64,000 nucleotides of DNA from Lineus longissimus (lineage: Eukaryota; Nemertea; Pilidiophora; Heteronemertea; Lineidae): the NCBI RefSeq assembly GCF_910592395.1, contig NC_088318.1, positions 8,744,349-8,808,348 of the forward strand, written 5' to 3'. A model generated the notes under the pieces. The model searched no databases and had not been told where the DNA came from. It saw only the letters and a list, made by a program, of their open reading frames with translations. A program made the translations under genes and the position numbers. Shown piece by piece: positions 38,098-51,033 of this stretch (within the stretch, counting starts at the first letter, position 1; the number at the start of each line of letters is the position of its first letter).

Positions 38098-38566
38098 TCT
38101 CCCCCTTTAAGAGAATAGTCCATATGAGAGATAGTCAAAGTCCAACATTTTTCAGTTCAGCTTTAATTGTTCTATGAGCACTATTTAGTTCAGCTTTAAA
38201 TGTCTTGCAAACACCAATTCCAACATTCAAACAAAGCACAGAATTAACCATCCTTGTAATAACTAGAAAGTCAAAAATACTCTTTAACACAAGGCAAAAT
38301 TTAAACTAGTCTTGTAGAGCGATCCAATGCGCCAACCAAAACAAACACAAGCAATCTGGCTTGTTTTAGAGAATTACACCACAAAAACATGCTATTATGT
38401 TATCAAAACATACACAAAACAGCAAAAATCAAGAAAAATCAACAAGGCCTGAACTCACAGGGTCATGGTAGACGACAATCCCCTGTCGCACTCAAGACGG
38501 GTCTGTATTATTGGACCCAACACAGTCTTGATGCATCATCCAAATTAGGCCTAAGAATGTCAATGT

Positions 38567-41500
38567 CTATTTTACAACGTAGTCTTTTGACCACACTGGG
38601 GGTTTGATATCTCTCCCAGATCTTGTCCTAGATTCCACCATAGGTGGCGTTACCGGTTGAGAAGGTGACGCAGGTGGCTCTGATGATGACGGAGCTGGCG
38701 TTCCAGCAAGATTCCTGGGAGGCGACATTGGCCTCGTACGATTCCTGGACGATTGTGGACGAACGACGTTGGCTGTTGAAGAACTGACACTTGGAGGTTC
38801 ACCGGTATGTACGTTCGACGGAATTCGTTGCAGGTGACGCCGATTACGCCTATAATCCTTGCCTTCGCTGGATCTGATGATATATGATCTCGGTGTTGCG
38901 TGGTGTTGCACCACCGTAGCTGGCTCACTCCATTTCTTCTGACCGTCCAGTTTCACTCGCACCTTTTCTCCGGTTGTCAGCACGGGCAGGGAGGCGACTC
39001 CATGACGACTATCGTACTGCTGTTTGTACTGCAGCTGCATTGACTTCACGTTTTCAGATACACGTTTCGCGTCTGGCCATTGTGGTCGGAGATTACGTCT
39101 GAGCGTTGGTATGGTTGTCGCAATCTCTCTGCCCATCATTAGACGACTTGGGCTGTATCCAGTTGACCTGACTGGGGTTGAGCGATAACTCATGAGAGCT
39201 TTTATGGGATCAGGTTGTCTCAAAATTCTCTCTGCAATAGCTACGCCACTTTCTGCCTGACCATTAGCCTGAGGATTGTGGGGGCTAACGGTTGTGAGTG
39301 TTATTCCCCACTCCAACGCAAAAGTTTTCCATTCTTTCGAATCATAAGGCGGGCCATTGTCCGAGACGATTTCACGGGGCACACCCCATCTAGCGAATAT
39401 TGCCTTTACTTTCTTGATAACACTGCTGGCAGTTGTAGAATGCATATGCGCTATTTCAATGTATTTTGAATAGTAGTCCATGAGTACTAGATACTTTTCA
39501 GACTTCACGGTGCACAAGTCCGTAGCGATTTTCTCCCACGGATACTTTGGGTGAGGGGTTACAATTAACGGCTCGTGTTTTTGAGTCGGCCTTTGTTCTT
39601 GACAAAAGTCACATCCACCTACGAGTTCAGCGATCTCGGCATTGAGACATGGCCAAAATACGGACATTTTAGCCCTGTCGCGACAATTGTTGACACCCAT
39701 GTGTCCTTCGTGTATGCGGTTCAAAATGTCACCCCTCATCGATTGAGGTATCACAATGCGGTCACCGAACAAAAGTAATCCACCAGCGACTGAAAGTCTA
39801 TGACGAACATCGAAGAATTCGCATGCTGTAACTGGCACCTGATTTCGGCGCTCTGGCCATCCCTCCGCCGTGAGTGAGATTACCGCCTGAAGTTCCTCGT
39901 CCTCTTTTGTCTCTTTGAGAATCTTCTCGATTTTAGCATCTGACATAGGTCTTGTCTCAACCACTGCATTGACGAACATCTTGACTTCTGATTCAGTATT
40001 GGATTGTTTACCGCTCAGGGGCTGTCTAGATAACGCGTCTGCGACAACAAGCGTAGTCCCAGGGACATGTTTCGCGCGTAAATTAAACGGCATTAGACGC
40101 ATTAGCAGCCGTTGACATCTAAGGGGTACCTGGTCTAAGTCTCTAGAGTTCATGAGCGGGACCAGGGGTTTATGATCTGTAAGCAGCTCACATGTCCAAG
40201 TGGCTGCCAAACATTCTTTTTCAATCTGTGCATAATTGCGTTCTGCAGTTGTGAGTGTCCTAGAACAGAATGCGACTGGTTTTAACTCTTCACCGTGTCT
40301 TTGCATTATCATTCCGCCGATTCCATAGCTGCTCGCGTCACTACTGACTACCGTAGGTTTGTTGACATCATAGTACGCTAGAACTGGACTATCGCAAACA
40401 AGGGCTTTTGTTCGGCGGAAAGCCTCATCCTGTTGCGGTCCCCGTGAGAATTCGCGATCCTTTTGCAAGAGTTCATTCATTGGTTCCACGACAGTGGCAA
40501 GGTTGGGAAGATATCGCCCAAGGTATCTTATCATGCCCAACACTCGTCTCAATTCCGATACGTTTTCGGGTGCATCCAACTCCATAATTGCCTGGATTTT
40601 CTCCTCCTCTGCGCTGACGCCATCTTTATCGAACTTATGACCTACATACCGGAGTCGCGGTTTACGGAACTTGCATTTCACTTTGTTGAGTTTCAATCCG
40701 GATTCCTCAATCCTTTTCATGACCTTTTCTAGCATCTCGTCGTGTTCCTCTTCAGTTTTGCCGAAAATGAGGATATCATCCTGCCAAACTATCGCTCCGG
40801 TGTCTTTGAGCAAATCACTCATGATGCGCTGGAAAATTTCAGACGCACAGCTAACGCCAAATGGCAAACGTTTAAAGCAAAAACGACCTGCTGGTGTGAT
40901 GAATGTAGTGAGGAGTCTGCTCTCCTCGTGCAGGGGAACGGCCCAATAGCCACTGGAAGCATCTAAAGTTGTGAACATCGTTGCGCCAGACAATTTATGA
41001 ATGACATCTTCTAATGTTGGCAAGACGTAGCGCTCGCGCTCAACGGCCAAGTTCAATTTCTTTAGATCAGCACAAAGTCTAACACTACCGTCCTTTTTGG
41101 GGACTGGTACGATCGGCGCACACCAAGGTGTGGGCTCAGTCACCGGTTCAATAATGTCCGCGGCTTGCATGCGAACTATTTCATCTTTCACTTTTGATAA
41201 CATGGGTATCGGTATGCGTCGAGCAGTGTTCAAACTGTATGGTTCTGCATCTTCTTTTAGTTTTATTTTGACAGGGTCACACTTTAGTAAGCCTGTACTA
41301 CCGAACACGCACTCGCGTATCTCCTTAACACGCTGAATCAATCCGAGTTTTGATGCGACTGTTCTGCTCAGCAAACAGTTACCAGAACTTCCTTCGACTA
41401 CGTACACCTGGAATTTATACCTGACATTGCGATGAGTTATGGGTGCAAGAAAAGTACCAATAGTTTTGAGTTTACCGCCAGGACTGTCTAGAACAACTTT

Positions 41501-42544
41501 CGGCTTTTCGAGTTGTGGCATTGGTTTTAGCGTTTCATAGACCTGCTTGGATATAATCGACACATCTGCGCTAGTATCAATTTTGAAAAGAATGTCCTTG
41601 CTATGGACTTTAAGTTTGACAGTCCACTCATCGACTGGATTTTCATCCTGAATTCCTGTGTTCACACTACCGATAAAGAATTCGTCTGGTTCTTCATCCT
41701 GATCATACACGACAACTTCTTTGACCGTTTTTGATCTACAGCAGTACTGAAAGTGTCCCTTTTTGTGACACCGGTTGCAGGTTGAATCACGCGCTGGGCA
41801 CCCTTCGCCATATTTATGACGTGCCTTTCCGCACTGACCACACGTTTGGTGGGGATCGTAAGTACTCTGATAGCGATCAGAGCCCGAATTATGTCTGGGC
41901 CTACCGCCACGACCACGCACATGACGACGACCTCCACGAAATCCTTGGGGTCCCGGTTTTCCCCCTCGCGAGTTGCCTCGACTCTTCACCTCGTTTACAT
42001 TTGTTTTGGAACCAATGGTGAGTTCACTCATCTGATTATTGACCATTTCGGCTTGACGAGCAGTTGTGACGGCATCCTCCAACTTCAGATCAGCCTTGAG
42101 TTGGAGTTCCTTGGAGACTTCACGATCTTTAATGCCAATTACCAGCCGATCACGTATGAGATCATCTTTCTGCACACCATAATTACAATACTCTGCAAGT
42201 TCGTGCAGCGCCCGTATGAATGACTCGACTGTCTCATCGGACTTTTGAACACGTTGGTTGAATAATGCACGGTCATGTATTATGTTCCTTTTAGGAACAA
42301 AGTGTGCATCGAATTTCTCCAGGACCGCGTCATACTTTTTCTGGTCCGCTTCTGACAGGCCAAAACTATCGAAGATGTGGTCGGCTTCTTTCCCCATACT
42401 GTAGATAAGGGTTGCTACCTGTACTTCCCCATCTTTTTTTTTAAGTTCTGAGGCCAGTCTATATCTCTGAAACCTTCTTTTCCACTCTGGCCACTGACCC
42501 GGTTTGTCAAACTTGAAAGGCTATGGTGGGCTTATTTTTGCCAT
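38567..42544 (-). pseudogene. Gypsy gag-pol polyprotein
   Basis: A single frame covers gag and pol. Likely start is the ATG at 42544, with a TAG eight codons in; an open frame of 1276 codons begins at 42397. In order: gag with QVATLIYSMG; zinc knuckles CGQCGK...C and CNRCHKKGHFQYC; protease DTSADVSI (DTSA, where DTGA is usual); RT with LPFGVSCASEIF and WQDDILIFG (WQDD box); RNase H SDASSYGIGG, QIEKECLA and TDHKPL; integrase zinc finger HEGHMG...CDFC; catalytic core ATDLCTV, VSDNGPPY and AESGV; GPY/F-like tail. Two regions are shorter than in relatives: CLAATWTCELLTDHK in RNase H, and AERILRQPDPIKAL after the integrase Glu. These are in-frame deletions. Probably inactive for these reasons. Confidence 0.93.
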
Positions 42545-42607
42545 GTCTGCAAAAATCTATTCTCCTTTGGGTTCTTTGAGTCTCTTTTTAAAGACACGCT
42601 GTCACCA

Positions 42608-42770
42608 TGTTTCAGGATGGGGTAATATATTCTTTAAAACCACGGATTTATGCAACATCAATTTAATATTAATCATGAAATACAGGAAGCCATCTTAGAA
42701 GCCCTGAACGTTGTTGTAGTTGTTTCCATGCCCGATTCCGGGCTAGCCTTAACAAGCTGATTATGAGACA
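42608..42770 (-). repeat. Gypsy 5' LTR
   Basis: 163 bp, TG...CA, followed internally (- strand) by the putative primer-binding site and a leader of about 60 bp before the gag ATG at 42544. Confidence 0.95.
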
Positions 42771-42816
42771 GAAACCTGGCCATAGAAACTGTCCATCCAA
42801 AGCTCCCACTATATAC

Positions 42817-43955
42817 CCCTGTAGCCGAACAGTTTTTTCTTTTTTATACCCCTGCCAATTATCCTCCTTGGTTTTCTGGAGTCCTTCACTAATACTGTCG
42901 AAGTTACTTCCCTATCCTGCTGTTCATTCCAATCTAAAACAGCCAAGTTACTACGGATAACATATGCTGATTTCTCAAAAACTATCCTTCTGTCATGAAA
43001 CTGTAATATCACATTATTGAATGATTCAACAAAATGTCTGTCCTTGCAACAAATGTACAACTCCGGTTTCTTGTATACAGGCATACCATGAAGGAACTTT
43101 CTCAAGGCCTCCACTACTTTTGGGTTGACAATCGGTTCCTTACTAGGTTCATAGTCATGATCAGACCTGCAAGGGGACTCAGGATGACAGTGACTGTGAT
43201 CGCCTTGATAGTGTGGAATGATACTGTCAATTCCTTCCTTGATCTTTTCAGGATCACCATTGCATCTTTTGATGTGGTAATACACATGGGTCTTTACTGA
43301 ACCTGCTTTATCCGCCAAGTCTCTAAACCAGGTTTTCCCTTCTAAGTACATGTACCCCGATGTCAGCTTTTTCAATCCAGCACCTATGTTTTTAGTCATG
43401 TGCCATGTATCCAGAGAATTCATTGTTGGAGCATGCTGATCCCTGACAAACTTGGTGATCTCAGGTTTCGAGTCATGGGCGTGCACCCTCACTGGAACAT
43501 CCTGTTCATCTAAATATGTATATATTTTCTTAGTTCCTATGAGTTCATGTCTCCCTGGAGCTGGATCATCATATTTGGACACGACCTCATGGGCAAGTAC
43601 CTTGTGCGTTTTATCCCCCAAACACAAAACATCAGTAAATCTGGAATTCTTGCGCCAGCAGTGTCTTGCATCTGTCGCAATGTCTATGCCATCAAGTCCA
43701 CTTGTTTTGACAGAGGCGGCAATTTCTTCCAACAAAACATCACCCTCCGATTCCTTTGTGGCGGCGTCAGTCACAGTTTTATATGTTTCAGCTAATGCCG
43801 TCAAAGATTTTTCCCCAATTTTCCCTACACCAGCACCATCACACACTCTTTCGTACTGATTTGGTAAAATCCCAGAAGCGAAATAGGCGTGTGCCATCCT
43901 TATGTTAGTTAAAAAGTGTCCTCCTTCGACATGAGGAGAGGTTGTCCAACTCATC

Positions 43956-43957
<2 letters not shown>
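42817..43957 (-). CDS. Kolobok-like transposase gene 2, catalytic part of exon 1
   Basis: Open for 380 codons between the LINE insertion and the splice donor GTATAT. It carries the conserved blocks of this transposase family: NIRMAHAYFASG, GLDGIDIATDARHCWR (first Asp), GTKKIYTYLDEQ, VPVRVHAHDSKPEITKFV (second Asp), DTWHMTKNIGAGLKKLTSG, IKRCNGD, HSHCHPESPC and ICCKDRHFVESFNNVILQF (Glu), then NLAVLDWNEQQ. There is no stop within it, unlike gene 1, so the copy was probably intact before the insertions. Confidence 0.8.
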
Positions 43958-43987
<30 letters not shown>

Positions 43988-46900
43988 TGGTATTTATTAC
44001 TCCCTTGAAAACTTGCATAATCATCAGGTTTGACAGTAATAAACAAGGCATATCAAAAATACATTTAAAATACATCACACGTGAAATAATCTAACATTTA
44101 GGTTGAGTACAATATATACGATAATAATAAATGGCCGAATTCCTATCAGACCTATCTAATTTCTAAAATCTTTCTGAGAAACCTCCCAACAGTATGTACA
44201 ATGGTTTCATCTGATGCCAGGAAGCAATATCTAAATTTATCTCTAGCACTTAGAAGTGCAAAACTAGGAGTGACTGCATCTATCTCATCCATGGCTACCT
44301 TCCTAATTTGTACAACATTATTATTGATACATTTAAATAACACATGAAATTCATCCCCAACATTCTGGGTGTTACATAAGGAACAATATCGCAAGGACCG
44401 CTGTATATTTTTCTGTCGTCCAGTTTCAATATCAAAATTATGTGCTGATAATCGGATTTTCGTGATTGCCTTCCGAGCTGCAACGTTTGAAATGAGCGAT
44501 AAAATATTTCTCTCTACCGAAATTGCACTTTAGTGAGGAGTAAATTTGTAACTTGGTACACTGTTGAATGTTAGAAATGGCGAGTTTCTCAAACACTTCA
44601 CATAACCTGTTTTTAATGTTTGTAATGTCAAGATTCACAATGTCCTTGAAAAGTGGAAAGTCTTCATGAATCAGTTCAAATATACACTTTATGATGCTGA
44701 AATAGCTCTTGCGATCATTACAGTAATTATCATACTCATTTCTCAAGATGAGTTTGGCGAGTTGGTTATTATCTTTCACTACATGTTGGATATATTTAAG
44801 AATTTTTACAAATATATTAAACAACAATGGTATTCGACCAATCTCACAATATACACCGCTATTGGACGTATTTCTTTTGACACCAAGTATCTGTTTGCAT
44901 ATGCGTAGATGTACACGTTCATGGTCTAACCTTACATTTTGCATAGATTTCATTATAGTATCCTTACTTGGCTTCCTAAAAAGATAGGCACCCCAAAGTT
45001 CAGAGCCATATAATAGTTGGGGCATCACAATGGTATCAAACATATGTACCAACACACTAACTGGAGTCCCATCATAAATATTGAGATTTTTAGATAAAGC
45101 AAACCAGGCTCTTCTAGCCTTCAGTCTCAGAGCTTGGGTTGCTCTTTTGAAACTCCCATTCTTTTGAAAGATAACACCTAAATACTTTATGGAATCCACA
45201 ATGTCTACATCCCTTCCACTGATTTTGAAAACTGCTCCATTTAATTGTCTTTTATTAAAGCAAATTATTTTAGTTTTCCTCACATTAACCTTTAGTCTTC
45301 ATCTTCTACAATAAGATGTGAGCTTATCCAAGGCACACTGTAAACCACCTGCACTTTGTGATAATACAAGAAGGTCATCTGCAAAAAGCAATGACGAGAT
45401 AATTTTTCCATTAAACAATACCGGATCTGAATCTGGTGTATTCAGAATTGATGGCACGTCATTAATAAAAATATTAAAAAGTGTTGGACTAAGACAACAA
45501 CCTTGACGGAGACCAATACTCTGAGAGAACATCTCTGATAATTTGGAGTCTTGTTTTACACATAATTGTGACCCTGCGTACATGTTCCTAATAATCCTCG
45601 TGAATTTTGGACTGTACCATCTTCATCATTTTATAAAAGAGGCAATCATGATTGATCCTGTCATACGTTTTAGAAAGATCGATAAAACATACATATAATG
45701 GCTTCCTCTTCATTTTAAAATAGCTGATAATTGATGACAATACCAACATATGATCAGCCGTCCTGAATTTGGGACGGAAACCTATCTGGTTCTCACATAG
45801 ATAATTTTCCTGTTCAAGTACATCTGAGAGTCTCTGATTGAGAATACCCGTGAGTACTTTACTCAGAGTACTCGATACCGTGATTCCCCAATAATTGTCG
45901 ACTTCATTCACAGAACCACTTTAATGTATTGGAGTTACAGTTCCAATGCCCCAGGATTCCGGGTACTGTTCAATTTCTAAAATCATATTACAGAGCCTAG
46001 TGATGGGGATAGCAAGAGAATCTACACCCGCCTTCAACATTTCACTTTGAATGGAATCTAACCCCGGCGACTTCCTGCACTTCAATTTAGTAATACCGGT
46101 AATCTTTCTTACTTCTGAGGCTGATATTGCTTTATCAAAAGCATCAATGTGTTTATCCGTATCAACGAATTGTGCGAGTTTGTCCTTTACCCGTTTCAGG
46201 TAGTCGTCATCGAAAGAATCTGAATCACACTTGAGATTATTTAGGAGAGAATTAAAATGATCATACCAGACTTCTATATCACTGATTGGGTTCTCAGTCT
46301 TTGTATCCCGCATTTTTCGAATTAAACTCCAATAACCCCTTGGGTCACAAGCTGCGAGGTCACATAATTTATTCATTAAAGTGTCATTTGCAGCACAGTG
46401 TTTTGATTTGACAAGTCTCTTGAAATCCTTCTTTGCCTTCATAAATCGGCTACGAATAATCGGATTATTTTGGCTTTTACCAAGCTCCTTTCCTAAACTA
46501 ACCAAATTACGTTTTAGTAGAACACACTCTCTATCAAAACCTAGCTTATTTTTACATGGAGACTTATTCCGCTTTTTTTCCCTTTTTAATGAAATCGTAG
46601 CAACCATTTCAATAATGTCAGTAAGTTCTCGCACCGCCTCTGTTGGTGTCCTAGAACCACAGTCCAATAAGAACTGTTCTAGTCTGTCTTTAAAGTATGG
46701 TGACAGTAATGTGTCTGAAAATATCTTTTTACTAACACTTTCCCACACATATTTTCCAGGAGCTTTCTGACACTCCTTGACATGTGCATTCTGACAGTAG
46801 TCTTTTTGTCCTCCAATGTGCATTAATAGAGATAACATACAATGATCAGATAGGTGGTTCAGATGTGATGTGTAAAGAGAAGAGATTTTATGAAATCAAG

Positions 46901-47295
46901 AGTCCGCAACCACATAATCTACCAGACTTGACCCATAATGTTTGAAGCAGGATAGCTGGCCTAAATAGTCACCAAAAATACGGCCGTTAACGATTCTGCA
47001 ATCATGAATCTTGCAAAACTCTATCAAAGATTTACCATATATGTTCATTGTAGTGTCTCTATTCCGTCTGGCATTTAGGGGATCCCGTGTTTTAATAGGA
47101 ACTGATCCATTGATATCAAGAGATTCATAGTCATCCAATGTTCCTGTCCTTGCATTAAAGTCACCAAGCAATATTATTTGTCCCATTTTATTGTATTTGC
47201 AAAACATTCTACCCAGAATTTCAAACGGGTCCGTGTTGGGTGGCAGAGCATTCGAACCTTTGGCAGTATATAAAGACAACCAAGAATTATATCCT
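43958..47295 (-). mobile_element. 5'-truncated APE-type LINE retrotransposon
   Basis: Inserted into exon 1 of the Kolobok-like gene. The 3' end carries an (ATT)n tail (43957-43990), and CTT (possibly CTTAA/CTTAT) is repeated at both junctions. The truncated 5' end lies inside the endonuclease, which begins GYNSWLSLYTAKGSN and has the catalytic ILLGDFNARTG. RT motifs are GFRPKFRTADHML, CFIDLSKTYDRINHD, GLRQGCCLSPTLFNIFIND and FADDLLVLSQ (FADD box). A C-terminal RYCSLCNTQNVGDEFHVLFKC Cys/His motif follows. Frameshifts and stops (for example near 45590, 45910 and 44440) kill it. Clade within the CR1/Jockey/I group not determined. Confidence 0.92.
45299..46838 (-). pseudogene. LINE ORF2 reverse transcriptase region
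   Basis: The linker after the endonuclease (46838-45921) ends with KSPGLDSIQSEMLKAG and ...YPESWGIGTVTPIH. RT then continues from 45911 with NEVDNYWGITVSSTLSKVL. It includes DLSKTYDRINH, where the family usually has AFD. A break follows at about 45588, then SQSIGLRQGCCLSPTLFN and FADDLL. Single-base frameshifts separate the blocks. The C-terminal extension (45283-44438) has IKYLGVIFQKNGSF and LLYGSELWGAYLF. Confidence 0.9.
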
Positions 47296-48126
47296 CTTAT
47301 GGGCACCATTTTGACATGCAATATCAAAAATAGCAACATGCCCATCCATCCTTTCTGTCATTATTCCCATTTTCGATGTGCAGTCCCGGTGATGCAAACA
47401 CAATTTATCGAAGAGGTTCTCCAACGACTGTTTTGATGTAATGAATAATGGCTGCTCAATTTCTGATCTCTCACAGTACTGGTACGAGTTGCTACTTGGT
47501 TCACTTTGGAGTGATTTGTTATTCTCAACTGTCATTTCCTCATCACGACAAGTATTTTGGACCCCTGTCTTATTATTAAGTTTATAGAATTCCACAATTT
47601 CATTCAAAAACCTGTAGTTTGATATTTTCGATATGGTTCCACCACCTAGGTGTTTTTAGCTCAGCTGACAAAGTCAGCGGAGCTAGTAGTATAGCTGTTC
47701 AAATGGTGTCCGTCCTGCAATCCATCCATCTAGGGACCCATCTGTGGACAAAATTTGACATTTCTGACCGGGAAGGCCTAGCCACTTCGTTGACGGTGCT
47801 AAATAAGGAGTTGCCCAAGGTGAACTCAAAAAACGAAAAATCGGCGCGATCCGACCTGTATTAAGAGAATGAGGTCATTTCGCGTTTAGATTTCTTTCCC
47901 TTTTTACCTCGGTCCACAGAGCAAATATTGTTTTCAAATGTGGCTGAATATTTTTAAATATTTTTTCATTTTTTACTTTTAATGGAATTAATATAGTTTT
48001 TACCGCCAGTTGGCGCTGCAGGCACATTGCCTGAATTTTGGCGATTTCAAATTTGGCGGTGGCTTAACTTTTTTGCAAGCAGTGCCGCTGATTAGCCGAT
48101 CGATGAAGAGATGCCACCATTTAAAA

Positions 48127-48153
48127 ATGGCGGTAGTCGCTGCTTCAATGAAG
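48127..48153 (+). other. Short ATG-initiated exon-like segment in D2
   Basis: 27 nt reading MAVVAASMK followed by GTGAGT, identical to the D1 copy at 26293-26319. The upstream context (GATGCCACCATTTAAAA) is also the same. Confidence 0.4.
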
Positions 48154-48718
48154 GTGAGTGAACTTTCTCATGTTCAATCGGTTGATAATCAACATGACCA
48201 TGTACCTGAAATTTGTTTAGGTACTGAAAAGAGTCTATATAATTCAGATTTATCAGTAGTTTTTTATAATATTCCGGAAATTTTGTGCACAAATCAGCGG
48301 AAGTTGGTGCTCGTCTCATGTCATTTTAGAGCGAGAAATTTGTTTCCGTCGATCTCTACCACTGAAAAATCGCTTGCATAGCTTCGAATAAGTATCTGAA
48401 CTTGGTTTCAAATAGTCTAGAGAGTTACCTTTGTGGTGATACATATGGTATGTGATAAATATTTGTGGAATTTGTGAAATTCGGTTTCAAACGTGCCGAT
48501 GATGCAAGCGATCTCGCGTGAATTTTTCAAGTCCTGATATGTCGACCGGGTGTCAAAAATCACTCACCTTAATTCAATTCGAAGATCGAAAATGATATCT
48601 GAACTTAGTTTCAAATAGCCTACGCAATTATCATTTCGGTGATATATAATGCATGCATGTAATAATTGATTAATCTACCTAAAATGCGCAATTAAAACGG
48701 CGAAAGATCGTGATAAAC

Positions 48719-49947
48719 GGGTCCACCTAATGTGCGTCCGGAACTCTGTTTGCGCGTCCGGAGCGCGTCCGGAACAATTTCCTATGTAAATATGAACCTA
48801 TTGTTGCATTAGATGGCTTAAATAGCATTTTAATTCCATGTAGAGAAAATAAAATTGAAAAAAATCTTTTTGGTGACTTTGTATTTTACAATTTTCAGCG
48901 AGGTGGTTAACTACTAATGCTATAATCATATCCCAACTTCCTTACGCGCCTTCTCCTGTTGTGGTCATCTAAGTCGGTATGAGTTTGTCTTTGCGTGCCG
49001 TGGGATAAGGGGGAATAACAATTATTGTGAAGCCAATTTACGCTTTTAGGGGGGAGGGGAGGGGATCGAGGGGAAGGGGGAAGGGGGTCAACAAAATTCA
49101 GTGCGGTTTTAAGAGCTTCAACTAAAGATGAGCTTAATGATTATTTTCCTGGGTATATATCTTATTCATTAAAATAAAAAGGCCAGTTTTTCTACCATTC
49201 GACAGAGTGGGCCCGGGAGGGGGGGACTTATTTTTTAGATTAATTTCTAATTGGCTACACTTAAATTTAGCTATGGCTTATTATCAAAAGATCTAGTGAT
49301 GACAGTGGATTTAAGGATACACTCACATCAAAGAAGTAGTACAATTTTCACTTATTTTTCTCACAAAATATATTTTTGGGGGTTTGGGGGACTCATCCCC
49401 CAATGTACTGGCTAAATATGTCAGAAGGACGGGGGTTTGGGGGGCTCCCCCATGTCAAACAGTTGTGTGAGTTCACTAGAGATTGCTCTTTACATATTAA
49501 TGTGAACACATCTCACTAATTGACACTTTGACTGTATAGTGATTTTCAAAAACATATTTGATTCTGATTTTTTGTGAAATTAACAATGATAAGACACTCT
49601 GACGGCATTCCATGTGCTGAGACACCAGATACCAGTCTAATCCATTACAACACGGCTACTATCGAAATTCTGCAACTGCAACAACAATTGGTTGAGGAGA
49701 AACGTCAGTAAACTGGGATTTGATGGCTGTGTAACACCCAAATCACCCCGCTGAAAATTGTAAAATACAAAGTCACCAAGGAGATTTTTTCCTATTTTAT
49801 TTTCTCTACATGGAATTAAAATGCTATTTAAGCCATCTAATGCAACATTAAGTTCATATTTACATAGGAAATTGTTCCGGACGCGCACTTTCTCTTCCGG
49901 ACGCGCTCCGGACGCACAAATTGTTCCGGACGCGCATTAGGTAGACC
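48719..49947. mobile_element. Foldback MITE with 9-bp TSD (Mutator-like)
   Basis: GTGATAAAC on both sides (48710-48718 and 49948-49956). The arms of about 190 bp (48719-48910 and 49740-49947) carry repeated GTCCGGA/TCCGGAC words and start GGTCCACCTAATG / end CATTAGGTAGACC. The middle (48911-49739) includes GGGGGCTCCCCCATGTCAA-like sequence also found at about 58040-58180. No open frame of note. The D1 copy near 26545 shows the empty site. Confidence 0.9.
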
Positions 49948-50814
49948 GTGATAAACACTCTGGTGGCGGTCGCACTAAATAACGACCGGTAGGGCCCAGC
50001 GTGTGGCGGAGAAAAAAAGGTAGCGCCCGGAGGTTGAAACGGGATTTTTATGCACTTTTAACTGTATATATATGTTGTTTAGATGTATTTCTAACAGTTC
50101 TGTAACTTTTATGACCAAGCTTGCACCCAAAGTTGGTAAAATTGATGCTTGTTTATGGACTGCGCTAGCGACCGGAGAATTCGCCGTCGGCCATTTTGGG
50201 ACGGTCAACAAATCTCGCCATTTACGTTTGTTTACAATTATTTTGAAAGTCACATTATGACATCGTAGTATGAATTCCACTGCAGTTTCCTTACGCAGCA
50301 ATGCTCATGTTTTTGGTTGGCAATCCTGTACTGTCTGTACACTGCGCTGTGCAGGCTTAGAGTATAACTCAACAGGCCCTCATGATTCATTTGATGGACA
50401 CCTTATTTGATAGTACCTCATCATTAAGTCCACTAGATCCTGTTCTGTCACATGTCGTAGACGATAGACCACTTTCAAAATGTAGTACACCACTCGCTCA
50501 CGGCTCACATCAATCATCATGTGGGCACGGTTGGCTGTTGAGTGTTATGGTTCAGTCTGTGAGACTAATTTAAAGAGGTTACACTTTTATTTTGAATTGG
50601 AAAACAACCCCCAGGACTGACTTTTCACTGAGTGATAAGTGTGCCCTTCGAAGGTTAAGTCTCTTTCTGGATTTGCTTCCATAGATGCCTTGTTCAGGAT
50701 ATCATCTGACCGATACCTGATCAAGCACAGACTGTATCCGGTGGTGTACATTTCCCCGTCTATGTCACCCTTTTTTATTCAGTCAGTGTTAATTTCTCTT
50801 CTCTTTTTTTACAG

Positions 50815-51033
50815 ATTAACTGTTGTTGGTTATTGCAAGAGGAGTCGTTGGCACATTTCAAGTCCAGGAAAGCACTTGCTGTTCTCACATTCAGAGTAAG
50901 GTGTACTTACTCGTTTTACTGCTTTCCATTCCTGGAGAGCGTTATCAAATATCTGCCGCAAGGCAACAAATATCTGCCGCAAGGCGCTTCAAATATCTGC
51001 CGAAAGGCATCAAATATCTGCCGCACCAATAAA
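50815..51033 (+). other. Exon-like segment, tandem repeats and poly(A) signal in D2
   Basis: Acceptor TTTTTTTACAG, 81-nt open segment (LLQEESLAHFKSRKALAV...) to GTAAGG at 50896. Tandem AAATATCTGCCGCAAGGC-type repeats follow (50943-51026), then AATAAA at 51028-51033. Same structure as D1 28214-28432. Confidence 0.45.

Larger units (their letters stand above)
37935..42770 (-). mobile_element. Complete Ty3/Gypsy LTR retrotransposon
   Basis: LTRs of 163 bp at 37935-38097 and 42608-42770, in the same orientation, beginning TG and ending CA. They differ at four positions by eye (about 2.5%). GAAAC flanks both sides (37930-37934 and 42771-42775), a 5-bp TSD. A purine-rich tract (AAAGGGGGAGA on the - strand) abuts the 3' LTR. 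TGGTGACAGCG next to the 5' LTR is the likely primer-binding site; I could not match it to a tRNA. Total 4836 bp. It lies in what would otherwise be a 136-bp intron of the Kolobok-like gene, in the sense direction. Confidence 0.97.

Noticed and set aside
47287-47607. Part of the LINE ORF
   Set aside because: At first this looked like the start of the LINE endonuclease, but removing the LINE joins it in frame with the Kolobok-like exon (GAHK|SWTT), and its Cys pattern matches gene 1.
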